64,000 nt of DNA from Mortierella sp. BCC40632 (GCA_011634665.1 WAEK01000029.1:289913-353912), one strand, 5' to 3'. Shown: positions 1 to 12,966, counted from the stretch's first letter. Program-made: numbers and translations. Notes: generated by a model not told the origin, from the sequence alone.

Positions 1-1
1 C

Positions 2-838
2 CAGTCCAAAGAGCCTGTTGATCAGGAAGAAGAAGAACGGAAGTTGGTTGCGGCTATGATTGAACGACAAAACAGGTCTCGTGCAGAGGCTGAAGACAAA
101 ACTGAAGAGGATCAAGAAGAAGAGGAATTCAACTGGTAACCGATCATTGCACAGGACATAAGTTGTCACTCTATTTCTCATATTGGACCCTAAGACAAAC
201 GTTGTGCTCATCTTTCTTCCACGTTCCTTTCCTTCCACCTTGTGATCGAATTTTTCTGGGGGGATAAATAGGGGTATGGCTGACGATGCAATCGATGAGG
301 ATGACATGGCCGAATCCGGTGAAAGGAGACCCGTTGATCCAGATGCCTATTACCGAGAGAATCCCAAGAAAGCACTTCGGAATTATCTCGAGAACAAAGG
401 GTATTCCTGTGATTTTGAGGTGGAAGAAGAGGGACCTGGCCATGCACGCGAGTACACGGCTAGGATCCGGCTCCCGATTGAATCAGCCATGGGTCCTATT
501 TATGGTGAAGCAACCGCAGGCAAGAGACGCGATGCTGAGCGCGAAGCAGCATTAGATGCATGCATCAAACTGGACAGCCGGGGCATGCTTGGAACAAAGA
601 AATCATCCAGTGAAGGTAACGATTGGGCAATGGGCGGAAGAAGATCTAGTCTGCTAGAAACCCCCCCTTCCTTAATTATGTACTCCAGGGTTCTGAAAAG
701 AACATTAGTTGATCTTTACTGACATTTCTTTTTTCTCAATACCTCTACCTTGATGACATAGCACCTGCTCAGGGGCGGTCGAAAAAGTATGGCCGGCCAG
801 ACGACGATGATGACGATGACGATTTTTACGACAGAACA

Positions 839-875
<37 letters not shown>

Positions 876-1516
876 CTTCGTGAGAAATAAATGGTTGGAT
901 GAGACGAACTGACCATAGTACTAACCCCCGCCTGCAGAGAAAAAGAAGAGTATAGGCAAAAAGGTGGAACAAAAGGCAGAGACACACGAATCTCTCCTGG
1001 CAAAGCATCAAGCCCTCAAAGAGAGTATGACGGATTTAGAAACCAAGATTCGAGAATACGATGCATCCGCTGCAACAAGGAAGGCACTGGAAGAGTCAAA
1101 TGACCTGGACGCTTACATGGCTATGCTTGAAAAGACCGGAGGCGATTCCAAGGCAAAGATGCAACAAAAGCTTGCAGCCATGAAAAAGGTACCTATTCTC
1201 TCTTCTCCTTCTCTTACTGTAACTTTTTTTTTTAAAAAAAAGCTATCTAATTTCCTAACAAAACACTTGCGCTTTGCTTCTTTCTTGCCTGAATTCTTAG
1301 GAGGAAACCACGTTGCTCCAGTTGATCGAGTTCACCAAGCCAGTAGATTACCTCGCCAAAATCGGAGGTCCTGGTCCGAAACCGTCACCATCGGCATCGA
1401 CGGCTTCTTCTTCGTCTGCTACAGTGAAGCGTTCTAATGACGAGAAGTCGGACCAAGAGGCGGAAAAGAAGAGACCAAGGATTGGACCTTCACTCCCACC
1501 TCCATCGTCGGAATAA
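2..1516 (+). CDS. SLC4A1AP: Kanadaptin-like protein, 3' part
   Basis: The 5' end is cut by the window edge. Exons read as 2-135, 272-615, 762-839, 938-1188 and 1301-1516, giving 340 residues in one continuous frame. The sequence has an acidic Glu/Asp stretch, a sharp NWGM motif across the first splice, and a double-stranded-RNA-binding-like segment around PKKALRNYLENKGY and EREAALDACIKLDSRGML. Next come an aspartate run ending DDFYDRT, a coiled-coil-like segment around AKMQQKLAAMKK and the motif FTKPVDYLAKIGG. This order matches vertebrate kanadaptin downstream of its FHA domain, which would lie off the left edge. The family is nuclear and linked to RNA processing; that role is family knowledge, not visible here. 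The acceptor at 761 was chosen over one at 772 because only it keeps frame. The stop sits in a TAA/TAATAA repeat, and the gene is convergent with RPN1, 134 bp away. Confidence 0.85.
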
Positions 1517-1650
1517 TAATAATAATAATAATAGTTTTTTTTTTACATGATAAAAAAAAAAAAAAAAAAAAAAAAACGAGCTTCATTTCATTCATTCGTA
1601 TCAATGCATTTTTTCTTTCTTTTTTCTTTTCTTTTACATTCATTCAAGAT

Positions 1651-4600
1651 CTATGCTTTGGTCTCCTCCACATAATCGGGGTTCTTCTTCAACAACACAA
1701 ATCCTTCCAACACTGGTGTCTGTGCCAAATACTCTTCTGTCGACAATTCAGCACGTTCAGAATAAGCCAGCAAGACAGGAGTTGTGTGTGTCTGGAAGCC
1801 AGTGATCGTCTTGGGTCGTCCAGCCTGTCCTACCACATCCACTGCTTGACCCACACGAACAGTGACCGTTTCTGTCTCGAGTTCCTGGTTCAAAGTAATC
1901 AAGAATCGGGGGTACATGGCCGTGACCAAGGAATAGAGAAGAGAGTGGTGACGACCAAGGATCAACGTCCTGACATCTGTAAAGGAAACAAGAGTGGTCA
2001 TCAGACCTGCCAATGCAACGGGAGACAGGATCTGACGATCGGTGTTCAAGGGGTTGATGGTCAAAGTTCCCTTGCCCATATGCAACAGTCCCTAGATAAT
2101 CACAAGAAAATAGAAAGAAAAAACGAATTTAGTCCGCTGTCATTTAGCCATAACACTCAACCAGTCGAGAGCCATCATAACACACAAAGTGTCTCTCTCC
2201 CCCTTACCTGAGCAATGCGGACGATAAAGAGGCAGCTAGCATCCTTGTGATAGTAGGAAGCCAGATGACGGAGCATTTGCGCGACACGGGCGTTGTTGGT
2301 ACCGGCTCCGACCATACCCATCGCAAAGATCGAATTGACGGCCACCTCAATGTCGGTATCGTGAGAATATTTACCAAGCGTATCCAACACAGACAGGACT
2401 GGGTTCGATGCACACAAAAGACCAATGGCCAAGGGCACAGCACGACGGATCACGGGCTCACCATAGTGCATCAAATGTGTAAACGATCTCAAGGCCATCT
2501 CTGCACCAATGTCCTCACCCAACGCAATCAACGCAATACCAAGGACAGCATAGGCCTGGAACTCATCATCAGCGCCATTCTCGGTATCAATGTGGTCATT
2601 GCAGTAATGCAACATACGCTGGACCTGAAGCACATCACCCGAGCCAGCATAGGCACAAATCTCGACAATGACGCTTGTCCTCTTGCCAATAGGGTGTTCA
2701 ATTGCCTTCAATGTCTCCAGAGTCACTTCGCTCTGACTGCGGGCGCCTAGATGAACAGAGTTGAAAGAGATGAATGATAAGTCTCATGTTAGGAAATCAC
2801 AAGGAGAAAGCAACATATGAGAATATCGAGTAGAAATACAAATAAAACTCTTTTTTTTGTATGCTTACCAAGGTGAAGCAGACCCAATCCCAATCCCATG
2901 AATCGACTATAGGTCTCTCCAAGCTGACCATCTGCACGCTCAAGCATAGTCGTCAGAATACTGCTCGTGATGTCACCATCGCAAGTGCCGACAAAGATCT
3001 GACCCAGAGCCAAAGCCGCAAACGAAGCCAATTCCATGGACACATCCGTATTGCTAACAATGGGCAACAACAACTCGGAAAGTTCCTCTCGTGCAGAGCC
3101 TGCATAGGCCAAACCAAGACCCTGGATCGCTGCCACGCGGATAGCATTTGGCTTGGTATCGTCCAGGTTATCCGAAAGCACAGCCAACGCAGGGTCCGAA
3201 ACGTTCCGGACACCAGCATTCACGATTCCGACGGCGAGGAGAGCTCCAGCCTTGATGTTGTCCTCCTCGGTGTAGAGGTACTTGTCAATGTGGTTGAGTC
3301 CCATATCGACATCCCAGAGAAGAATCATGCCCAGCGAAGCAGCAGCACTCAACATGCCATGATCCTTGTTTTTGTAAATCCAGCCACTGTCGTCCTCCTC
3401 GTTCAACATGAGCTTGTCAACTCCAAAACCGGCGTTCACAAATGCATTCACAAACGTCGAAGCCAAGTTTTGACGCGCAGAATCAACCTGCACAATCTGG
3501 GCCGAGCCTAAAAATTAAAGGGAGGGAGAGAGGGCTTTTCTGTTTAACATAATGGTTCATCTACAAGAGCCTTTTCAACATATATGTAATAATAAACAAA
3601 TACAAGGAGGTTTTTTTTTTTTTTAAAAAAAAAACAAATCCTTACGTTTGTGCTCCAAGTGTGTCTTGTAAATATCTTCTGGGGTCTTGGGCTCCATCAA
3701 GTCAAGCTCGCGTGCCAAGTTGATAAAGTTGGTGGTCAAGTGGGTGTTGTTGAGGCAGTTCTGAAGATCCTCATCCTCAGTCTCGACAGAGATCTGTTGC
3801 CTTGCCAACATGAATGCAAGCTGCTTCTTCATCAATCTGCAAAGTCGGGAGAAAATAGATTGAGAATAGAATGTTTGGTCAGTCAAAAAAAAAAAAAAAA
3901 AAGAGGAAGGAGATATCCAAGTAGAACATACGGGTCTTCACAGCCATCAAACAAGGTCTGGATCAAAGCCTTGTCAGACATCCTGATAGCAACGAGCATG
4001 GCCTCGGCATGCTTGTCATGCTTCAAGTAGATATCATGGGCCGTACGCAAGCAGGTAATGTCATCTGGAGACTCCAAGTAGTTGACACAGCTGTTAGAGT
4101 AGAGAGGGAGAAAAAAGAGGAAGAGGGAATCCGTTAGCATTTGCTAGAAAACAGAGACATCACTTCAACAAGTCGTAACTCGCCGCATATCTTATTTTTT
4201 TCCTCCCCCTTCTTTCTTTACCTAGTAATGTAAAGGCAGACACGCTTGTACGAGTTCTTGTCGACAAATGGAACAATCTGTTGAATGATGTCAAGCTGCA
4301 TCAAGAGATCCACAGCATCAGCCTCGGCATTATGGGCCAAAAAGAATGGAGCCACCTCCAGTGCAAGAGCAACAAGATCATCCGTCTCGGCATCATTCTC
4401 CTGTCTCCTGTTGAACTCTAAACCAATCTCTGTGGACAAATGTCTATAAAATGCAAGCAGTAAAGGGAGGAAAGTTGGAGAAGCGATACTTAGCCTCGTG
4501 CAGAATGCAGGCCTTCTTGTTTGCGTTTGAATGAGATGACCCTCTACTTTCTGGAGGTGTGTGTGTGTGTGTATGGTATCCAACATACCTGACATATTCA

Positions 4601-5562
4601 TGTCCCCACGATCCAATTGCATTCTGCGATCCAACCTTGCGGTACTTGAGGGTCTCCAGCTTTTCATCATCGTATGTCATGGCGAGGATGGAGAGAATAT
4701 CGGCAAGGAATTTCTGTGAAATGAAAAAAAAAGAAAGAAAGAATTTGTCATTTGTGATTAATTACGGCCTGGAGAAATGAAGATACTCTTCTAGTCAATC
4801 CTTTGCTGCTACGTATCCAGTGTAAAGAAAAAGAAAAAGCAATTACCTTCTCGGCCGACTCTGGCCATGCTTCATGAGTAGCAATCAAATCAGAGTACAT
4901 GGGTCGAAGATACTTCAATGGCTTGGGAACAGAGGTCATGGAGCTTGTTGATGTCAAGATCAGAGTACGGAGAGTCTCGAGCGTAGGGTTGTAGAGTTTT
5001 GAATCGGATTCCTGTGTTTTTTTTTTTTTTTTTAGATAGAGCAGTATTCAGGCGACGCGTCAGTGTAATGATAAAGGACATGTTCACAAACTGCGGTAGG
5101 CATAAAAAGAGAGAAAGAAAGGAAAAAAAGAAAAGAGAAAAGGGATTATCGCAGGTTGATCTTGGTAAGTGGGGGGGGGGGAGGGAAGCAAAGCAAAGCA
5201 TACCTTGAGTCTCTCAACAAGCATCTCGAGCTGTGACTTGAGCTCCTGATCCTCCTCAGACTATTCAAAGTTAACACCGGTAAAGGAGGAGAAGAAGAGA
5301 GAAAAAAAAAAAAAGAAGACAGGACATAGTGCACCAAGTAGTGTGAGAGAACAAGCCTAGTGTTTGATCCGATTGGAAATGACCGACCAAATGACCAAAT
5401 GAGCAAGGACAAAAAAAAAAAAAAAAAACGCGCGTTTACCAGCTCCTCCTTGATAGGTGCATCTTTCAGCTCCTTGGGTGTCTTCTTCAAAGGCTTGTCC
5501 TCCTCCATGGGAGAGTTATCTGCGGCAGGCACAGGGATGGTAACCTCTTTCTTCCCAACCAT
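1651..5562 (-). CDS. RPN1: 26S proteasome regulatory subunit RPN1
   Basis: Ten exons on the minus strand: 5562-5440, 5260-5204, 5011-4847, 4713-4589, 4443-4222, 4090-3932, 3836-3646, 3507-2869, 2746-2208 and 2091-1651. They total 886 residues, close to the usual 900-990. RPN1 (PSMD2) is a base subunit of the 19S regulatory particle that docks ubiquitin receptors and shuttle factors. The start is the methionine of [16 protein letters not shown]; an acidic/lysine-rich head follows, as in the family. Conserved blocks include [15 protein letters not shown], the proteasome/cyclosome repeats ([56 protein letters not shown]) and the C-terminal NPDYVEE. One intron holds a T-run/A-run block at 3611-3634. 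It is divergent from the small gene at 6012. No yeast-type proteasome element (GGTGGCAAA) is visible in the 449-bp spacer. Confidence 0.96.
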
Positions 5563-6011
5563 GATGTATTGTTTACGTCTTCCTTAGTGCCTGAGTTTCG
5601 CGTAGTTGGGGATGGAGGTTGGTGTGAAAGGGGACTCACACAAATGAAAGAAATGTAAGAGCAAAGGCGAAGCTGTCGAGATAAAAAAAACGAGAGAGAG
5701 GGAGAGAAGTAGGGTGAAAGAGCCACTAGATTTCCCGTCCGGTAATATCGTTCTTGGTTCGTCGTCTGGGTTGAATGGCGAGGTGATCGTTCGAGAAGTA
5801 GCAGTGGGGATGGAAGAGGAGAAGAGAAGGCGAGCACAATGGAGAATGAAACGTATTCCCTTTCGAGCAGAGGCCGCGCGTAAGCGTACCCTCACCGGAA
5901 ATAAAGATATCCACGTCACATTCTTCTCTTCTTATTTCCATTCTCAATCTATTATCCCAAGACCAACCGCTTCGAAACTGATCTCTCCTCCCAGTCTTTT
6001 GCATTTCAACA
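5563..6011. promoter_or_regulatory. Shared upstream region of RPN1 and the small gene at 6012
   Basis: This 449-bp interval separates two divergent start codons, so it should hold both promoters and both 5' leaders. It is GA/CT-rich near RPN1 and has a pyrimidine-rich leader just before 6012. No TATA box or proteasome-associated control element could be pointed to. Regulation from a shared promoter is inferred only from the geometry. Confidence 0.45.
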
Positions 6012-6332
6012 ATGGCAAGCACAGGAATGGCTAGTCTTGCCAAGTCGACTCTCGGCAGTCTAAGGAATCGTGTACTCTCCACAGGCGGAAAGAAGGTCGA
6101 AGTAGGGTCTTCGAAAAAGTTTGCGTTCAGACCTGCAGCTCGCTTAACCACACCATCTATCACACAACAAGGACCTTCTTCCTCTATCTCGGGTCTCCGT
6201 TTCTGTCTCCACATGGTGGTCTTTGCTGTACCGGGAGTCGTTCTCGCCAAGAGACTCTGTGATGGCGAGAGACTAGAGGACATTGTGGAGCATACAAAGG
6301 AGACGGCAGCCTCGCTTATGCCCAAAGTCTAA
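6012..6332 (+). CDS. Small one-membrane-segment protein, possibly mitochondrial
   Basis: Single-exon gene of 106 residues; I do not recognise the family. The first about 45 residues are rich in Ser, Arg, Lys and Ala and almost free of acidic residues (MASTGMASLAKSTLGSLRNR), which resembles a mitochondrial targeting sequence. A hydrophobic segment near residues 62-78 (RFCLHMVVFAVPGVVLA) could span a membrane once. It is followed by a short charged tail (RLCDGERLEDIVEHTKE). The start is the only in-frame ATG after a pyrimidine-rich leader, with favourable context AACAATGG. It is divergent from RPN1 and convergent with the aldose epimerase gene. Mitochondrial location is inference from composition. 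It could also be an ER or plasma membrane protein. Confidence 0.65.
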   Translation: MASTGMASLAKSTLGSLRNRVLSTGGKKVEVGSSKKFAFRPAARLTTPSITQQGPSSSISGLRFCLHMVVFAVPGVVLAKRLCDGERLEDIVEHTKETAASLMPKV

Positions 6333-6550
6333 TAGTCGCTTAGGGAGAATACAGTCTTTCATCTGTCAACCCATCCATATACCCATTCTTTCATGTTACT
6401 CCGAGCTCCTCAAACAGTCAATACAGCATGCGCTTTACGGATTTTTTTCTTCTCACCAAGGCCCCCTAGCTAACAAGATATCAAAATCGAGATCCCAACA
6501 TAGATTGATGCTCCTGAAGGTTGGGGGTGATTATGAGATCCATTAAACGT

Positions 6551-7892
6551 TCACTCTGCTTCTTTGGTCGAAAATGAAAAAGTGACAGTTGAAAGATATT
6601 CCTCTCCAGGTTTTAAAAGTACCTGGTCTCTCCAGGAAGGATGGTTGACTGCATCAGGAAATCTAGATGTCTCGAGACAAAGTGCTGAATGAGGCCCGTA
6701 TCCACCTCGGGCTTTGCCGACACGTCGGATTGTTTGATTATGGTGTTCATGGACCACCTCCGAGGATTCTTGGTCGATTACGTTGGGGTCAAGACCAACA
6801 AAGTTGGCTGTATATAGCTGGAATCCTGGATCCGTCGTCGAGACCTTCATTTCAATTCCGGATTCTGGAGAATACACGCTTGCGACCAACCGACTCTCCA
6901 TCTTTTTAGGACCATCCTTTTGCCCAAATTTGGAGGGAGAAACAATGGCCTCCTGGAGCGGGTAAAAGTGATCGTATCCATAACCTCCCCCAGGAGTCTG
7001 TGCAAGATCTTGACCGATTGTTTTAGCTTTGCGAAAGTCCATAGCAGGCACATGGTCCAGGGGCAATACGCGTCCTGTTGGGATCGATGTCGAGTCGAGT
7101 TCGAGATAGCTCTCTATGCCATAGGTTTGCAGAATGTGGTTCTTAATAGTCGAGGTAGACGCGGTAGGATCGCTTGGAGATGGTGCGCGTCCAACACTGG
7201 GAACGCCATTGAGGTTAAAGTAGGCATGGTTGGTCAGCGACACGATCGTGGCGTTGTCTTCAACTTTTGCCCGGTAGCTGATTTCTAGAGCATAGTTATG
7301 CAAGCGATAGGTGCAGTGGATATTGAGTTGTCCAGGAAAGCCTTGATCCATGTGGTCCGAGATTAGACTGAGTTGAATGCTTGTTCCTCCACTAGCACAC
7401 CTTGGTTCGGGCAGTTCAACGTCCCAAATCCGAAAGGAGAACCCATCCACACCTCCATGGAGAGAGTTTGGCCCATTGTTCTTATCCAACTGGTAAACAG
7501 ACGCAGGATCCCCTGGAAAGGTGAACTGACCCCCTGCTATTCTTTAGGCGTAGAAATATCCTTTTGTAAGGTTGACTCAAAGAAAACCACAAAACAACGA
7601 GTCGTGTTCATGTATTATACCTGTTGGCAATTCTTCCAACGGTTGCACCAAAGTATGGATCGTGCCTGGTGCGAAAGGCTGTTAGGTCGTCAAATCCAAG
7701 GATAATGTCCCGGAGACCTTTCCGAGAGTTGTCGTGGACCCAGAGATGAGAGAGAGTCGCACCCAGGTTGATAATTTGACAGGCCATTCCTGGAGAGGAC
7801 TCGTCTGTGAGAATAAAGGACCGAATAGGGGTGCCTAAAGACAAACCCTGGCCTTTGACGCTTGGCACGGGGGTACACTCGACCACGGGCAT
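6551..7892 (-). CDS. GALM: Aldose 1-epimerase (galactose mutarotase)
   Basis: Two exons, 7892-7621 and 7541-6551, encode 420 residues. The enzyme interconverts alpha and beta anomers of aldoses such as galactose, feeding the Leloir pathway. The family signature runs through the splice as GRIANRIAGGQFTFPG. The acceptor at TAAAG before 7541 was chosen because the two nearer AG sites break frame. NNGPNSLHGG carries the first active-site histidine and NHAYFNL the second. SALCLETSRFPDAVNHP holds the catalytic glutamate and closes the active site. The start is set at MPVVECTPVP; an upstream in-frame extension exists but is serine/proline-rich and looks like leader sequence. No secretion signal is evident, so a cytosolic enzyme is likely. 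It is divergent from the NIMA kinase gene. Confidence 0.93.
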
Positions 7893-8308
7893 GAAAGAGA
7901 AAAGAGAATGTTGTGTGGGAGAAGGTAGAGATGGAGTAAATGAGCGCGTGGTGGATTGATGAGCGTACTGACTCTCTCTTAGAGCCTCTGGGCATGGCAG
8001 AAGGTATGTCCGTCCCACTCAGGGGAGGAGAGAAGAAAATTAGTGGCACGGTTGTGCGGAGAGAGAGAGAGAGGAGAGGGATAAACTCTGGGCGGAGAGA
8101 GACCCTTCCGCTGCTGCATTCCATCTTGTCTCAACAACAGCACTCGTCCTTGTACGGCATCTGCAAAGAGGAAACAGGAAAACTCTCCTCCCGTCTGGCG
8201 TCGCATTCTTTCTCTTTTGTTTTTCTTTTCTTTTCTACTCTTTGCCACACTTTTATTTGTACCCGCTGGAATACCATCGACACTCTGCATCCCCTGGAAG
8301 AGCGCTCA
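7893..8308. promoter_or_regulatory. Shared upstream region of epimerase and NIMA kinase genes
   Basis: A 416-bp spacer between divergent start codons. It contains a short GA repeat near 8060-8080 and a TTTTCTTTT-rich stretch around 8210-8240 before the kinase start. No recognisable TATA box was found. Promoter function is inferred from position. Confidence 0.4.
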
Positions 8309-11300
8309 ATGGCCATGCAGGAAGAAGCCGACCTTCGCCTGCTGGACGACTACGAGTCTTTGGAATCCATCGGCTCAGGATCCTTTGGTCTGATTCGTAA
8401 AGTCAGGAGGAAATCCGATGGCAAGGTGCGTACTGAGGTGCTCAATGGGCCGGAGTCAGGCAGGCATTGCTAACTTTGAATGAGCGATCTTTCGATGTCG
8501 ACTTTTTTTTTTTTTTTTTTTTTTTTTCCAGCAAACTTACCCTTGCCCAAACTGTACTCTTGAACCTACCACATGTCACGCGTGTTGAATGATGGACCAC
8601 ACATCCCTCACTGGAACTGATACTGGTTTGAAAAAATACTCAATACGGACACGTAGATTCTAGCAAGGAAGGAGATCGACTTTAGGAGAATGAGTAGCAA
8701 GGAGAAAGCGCAACTGGTCGCAGAAGTCAATATTCTCAAGGACTTGAAGCATCCCAATATCGTTGAATTTCTGGAGCGTATGATCGACAGGGAGCACTGC
8801 TTTATTTACATCTTCATGGAGTATTGCGAAGGAGGCGACCTTGCAGCGGTGATCAAGAGACACAAAGAAATGAAGTAAGCACTCCGCTCACAATCGCCTG
8901 GCGAATGTTTAAAATGACCTGCTTTTAACAATAAGAGGGACAGCACTAACAGCCGATATGATCATCTCTTGTGTTACTCTATCCACTTGTAGTGTTCCAA
9001 TACCTGAGGAGTTTGTGTGGAACATTATGACCCAGCTCGTTATGGCTCTTCATGAGTGTCACTGTGGAGTTATCTACAACGAAGGGACGAAAGAGTCGAC
9101 ACCACGGCAAATTCTTCATCGTGACCTAAAACCAGATAATGGTACTTTCTATCCCTCTCAGAGACTCTATGGATCCAAGACGAACGTATTGACTTGTCAG
9201 CCAATTTGAAAAGCCTAATATGTTTTTTTCCTCCTATCATCCTCAATTAGTATTCCTGGATGGCAAGAAAAATGTCAAACTTGGGGACTTTGGACTATCG
9301 AGATCGCTCAATAATCCACAGGCTGTGTTCGCACAAACATATGTTGGGGTAAGAGACTTTCTTTTTCTTCTCACTGCAGTCGAAATTTTATAGATTGATC
9401 GCAGCTGACACCAGTGAGGAATCATTCTCCACTTTTTCGCTTGAATTGTCATATTTTCATAGACGCCGTATTATATGTCACCGGTAACGTGTATGATGCT
9501 GGTTAGCCTCAAGATATTAGTTTTCAAATCGGCATTCTTTTGTAGGCGCATTAACATTCATGGGGGATATGTCTTTGTTTAGGAATTGATTAGCGAGTCT
9601 ATATATGATGCCAAGTCAGATATTTGGTCGTTAGGATGTGTTGTTTTTGAGCTTTGTGCATTAGAGTAAGTCTAGTGAGAATGAACTCGAACCGTTTGTA
9701 AAAAGGCATAGATAGTAAACTAATTTTATCCGCCAATCCATTAGGCCGCCCTTCCTTGCCGACTCTCAGTCTATGCTTACTGCCAAGATAAAGCTTGGCT
9801 GGATTCCACCATTACCTTCTCGATACTCACAGGAACTCGTTCAGCTTATCCGGTCAATGCTTCAAGTCAACGTAAGTGGAGAAGATATGAGGCAGACACT
9901 TGGAGTGCATTGATCGCCCAGCGAACTGTTCATCTAACATGTCATCATTATGATATTTGTTTAGCCCCGGAAACGACCCTCGACTACAGATCTTTTAGAG
10001 AATTCAAAGATCAAGACGCTTACTCTACAGCTGGATCTTAAAAGAAAGTATGTATTCGTTCGTTCTGCTCAGATCGATCTTTACAGTTTATGAAGTCTAT
10101 ATTGACTACCTAGTCGTTCTAACACATTCTCTCATTTTTGCCTATCAAAACACAGACTCTCAGAGCTCGACAGCTACAGGCAAAGTCTGATGGACATGGA
10201 CGAAAAGCTAGTGACAAAAGAGACATCGCTAATTGCACTGGAAAAGAGATTGAAGGCAGCAGAACAAACACTACGTGAGAAGGAGACGGTCCTGAACGCG
10301 AGCGAAGAGACTCTTAGAGGCAAGGACAAAATTCTGATAGAATGGGAGCACCGGCTCTCCAAAGAGAACCAGCAAATGGAGGAGCAACGCAAAGCACTCA
10401 GGAGAGAGCAGGAAAGACTTTCAGAGATGGCCAAGGAGTTAATGAACAAAGAAAGTGCCTCTACAAAGTCTATACTAGAGCCAATGGCAATAGATGACAA
10501 GGCGCAGGAGAGTTCGAACCACTCCATCGCCACTGACATTGGAATTGGCGGCACTTCCCATCGGCAAGATCGACCCATGGCAGGTACTGGGTTGACAACA
10601 GCCTTGAAGCCGTCTTCTACGCCTCAGCTCGCTTCCAACTCGTTCTCGTTCACATCGTTCTCAACCATCAATGGAACACCAGGGCCATCTAGCGGTGACT
10701 ATGTACCACCGACACGGTTGACGCCTCGTCGTAAAACGCCACTGTCTGTTGGCCGACATTCTCTGCAGCCCTCTAACGTGTACCGGAGTCGACTCTCGAA
10801 TGGATCTAACGCCATTGGGATTTCAGGCACAATGCCGCCCCCACAAACCAGTGCTGCTGATCAAAACTCCAAGGCTGAGGGTATGAGTGTGAATAGTAAC
10901 ATGGTGAGTAGCTTCATGCCAATTACCTCAGGAACAACCAGCTCCACTCTACCAGAGATCTCCACTACTGGTTCAGGATCCATCACATCACAGACTGGCA
11001 AGAATCGGGAGAGTGCGAGCTTCACTTCCAGACTTAGTTTATTGCCCAATTTTGGTGCGGGGACGACAACGACGAATTCATCTGCTGGAACAGAGCCTTC
11101 AAGACTCCGTGCCAAAGCAAGATCCACCTCTGGACTGATTGCGTCGCTTTCATCCACTTCACTTTCGGGTGCCACCACTGCCGCCCCTTCTTCCGCTTCC
11201 TCCCCTTCCTCCATTTCGGGCACAACCATCCCCAACCCTTTCTTAATACCTGAGCCCAAGACAAGTAATGGCTCTGGGAGAGAAACGGGAATCAAGGGAG

Positions 11301-11980
11301 GCTCACCTGACCAGGCTTTGAATGGGACCTCTTCAGGAGCTACTGCAACTCAATTGAATAACGCTCGCGTCTCTGGTGCGACAGATACGAACCCATCAGA
11401 AAACGATGCATCACATACAGTAGGAGGAGGAGGGGGAGGCGGCGGAGGAGGGTTTAATTTCCTCCGACCCAATGCACGCACCACAGGAGCTGCCAATGCC
11501 TCTTCCACAGCATCGACTACATCTTCCTCAACAAATCCAAGCAAGATCCAGTCAAATTTCCAACCATCGCTCTCGGCTTTTACAACAGGGTATTCTGGGA
11601 CAAGACGAGCCAATTCCTCGACAGCATTGTCTGGGATATTGTCTGGGGGGACGGCACCGAGGTTTCATCCAGGAGCTGCCACGACCTCGACAGCCTCAAT
11701 GCACACCTATACAAATTCAAGTCCAACAACAGGCTCTACAGAAGGGGGCGCCAAGGGCTCTGGCCATGAATCTGGTGGAGGAAGAACCGCCAGCCATCAC
11801 GGGACGGCATCAGCAACAGTGGTGGGACAAGCAGAGACAACACCAGAGAAAAAGATGTATGAAGATACAAGGATGGAGTGGGATGATGACCTCCCAAGTC
11901 CATTTATCAAAAAGACAGCGTTTATGCGACCTCCTTCCTTTGGGCGAGGTGGTCCAACAGCGGGTTCCAAATATTCTTAG
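8309..11980 (+). CDS. nimA: NIMA-type serine/threonine kinase
   Basis: Nine exons: 8309-8425, 8657-8874, 8993-9141, 9251-9348, 9463-9483, 9583-9665, 9745-9871, 9965-10047 and 10156-11980, for 906 residues. NIMA/KIN3 kinases promote mitotic entry and spindle and septum events. The kinase domain spans about residues 15-275. It has the glycine loop GSGSFG, lysine in ARKEIDF, HRDLKPDN near residue 154, and DFG near 174. TYVGTPYYMSPE forms the activation segment. The loop before HRD (CHCGVIYNEGTKESTPRQ) is the insert typical of fungal NIMA. A coiled coil of about 100 residues follows, for dimerisation, then some 450 Ser/Thr/Gly-rich residues with a polyglycine run near 720. Exon 5 is only 21 nt. 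The start at the first ATG of ATGGCCATGCAG gives a short acidic head as in relatives. Confidence 0.93.
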
Positions 11981-12388
11981 AGTTGTTATTGTATTCCCCT
12001 TCTTTGTTTCTCTCTCTCTTTTCTCTTCTTTCTTTTCCCGCCTCCTTTTGCAAGAATATCAACGATCGTCTTACTACCACCACCACAATTTGTTCGCTAT
12101 GCATCATTATACCTTTGACATAGTGGTGTCAAGAGAATAGGGTTGAAATGAAAGAAAAGGCGATTTTTTTTTTTTTTTTTTTTATTGCAAAAAAATACTA
12201 TAGTTGGTACATCTGTTTACCGTCGTAAAGCCGGACAGTATTGCATTATCCAAAAGGAAGAGAAAGAGAGAGAGAGAGAGAGAGAGGAAGAGAGAGAATA
12301 GGGAATTTTTTTCACCCTACCTTCTATCCCCCCCCTTTCCCTCAATTTCTCCTCCATGTTCCCATATTTCCTTTCTAGCTTTACAAAG

Positions 12389-12437
<49 letters not shown>

Positions 12438-12465
12438 AAAAAATATACTAACAATCATAATAACC
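11981..12465. other. Convergent 3' region with GA repeat and 47-base A run
   Basis: The 485 bp between the stop codons of the NIMA gene and the FHA gene hold no coding signal. It contains a T run near 12163-12183, a GA repeat at about 12263-12297 and an uninterrupted run of 47 A at 12389-12435. Both genes' polyadenylation sites should fall here; no specific signal is assigned. Confidence 0.6.
12389..12435. repeat. Poly(A) tract, 47 bases
   Basis: Uninterrupted adenine run, the longest homopolymer in the window. It lies between two convergent genes, in the 3' flank of the FHA gene, where it reads as poly(T) on the coding strand. Its exact length may be unreliable in an assembly. Confidence 0.9.
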
Positions 12466-12914
12466 TTAGTCTGAAAGACCCGACAGTTCCGACAAATCGT
12501 CCAAAGAATCGTTATGAGCCTCTTCTTCCTCTTCCTCTTCCTCCTCTACTCTCTCCCTCCTCGGTACCGACTGATGTCCTTGTTCTTGTTCTTGCTGTTC
12601 AGTCATCGGTACCGAGCGAGCTACACTACTCTTACTCGGAATCCTCCGCTTCTTTTCCAATTGACTTGCATGGACCGATTTACGCTTCTTGTTCGAGCCG
12701 GACAAGGTCGTTCCATTGGTTCCTTCTTCATCTTCCTCTTCCTCCGCATCTGAAGACGATGGTGTCACATCCCCATTGTCTGTGTCGAGCAATGTCAGTT
12801 TGCTCGAATCCTTGGATCGACGGGTCGCTTGCTTGACTGCATAAGGAGATGTTGACTTGCGATGATACGGCAGCTTGGGTGGCATCTTGAAAAAGTATTG
12901 CTTATCCTACAGGG

Positions 12915-12966
<52 letters not shown>

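Noticed and set aside
8530..8586. Exon-like segment in NIMA intron 1 after a T run and CCAG, reading as CPNC and CHAC pairs
   Set aside because: It ends in a stop within 19 codons. The kinase alignment joins exon 1 directly to 8657, as in known NIMA proteins.
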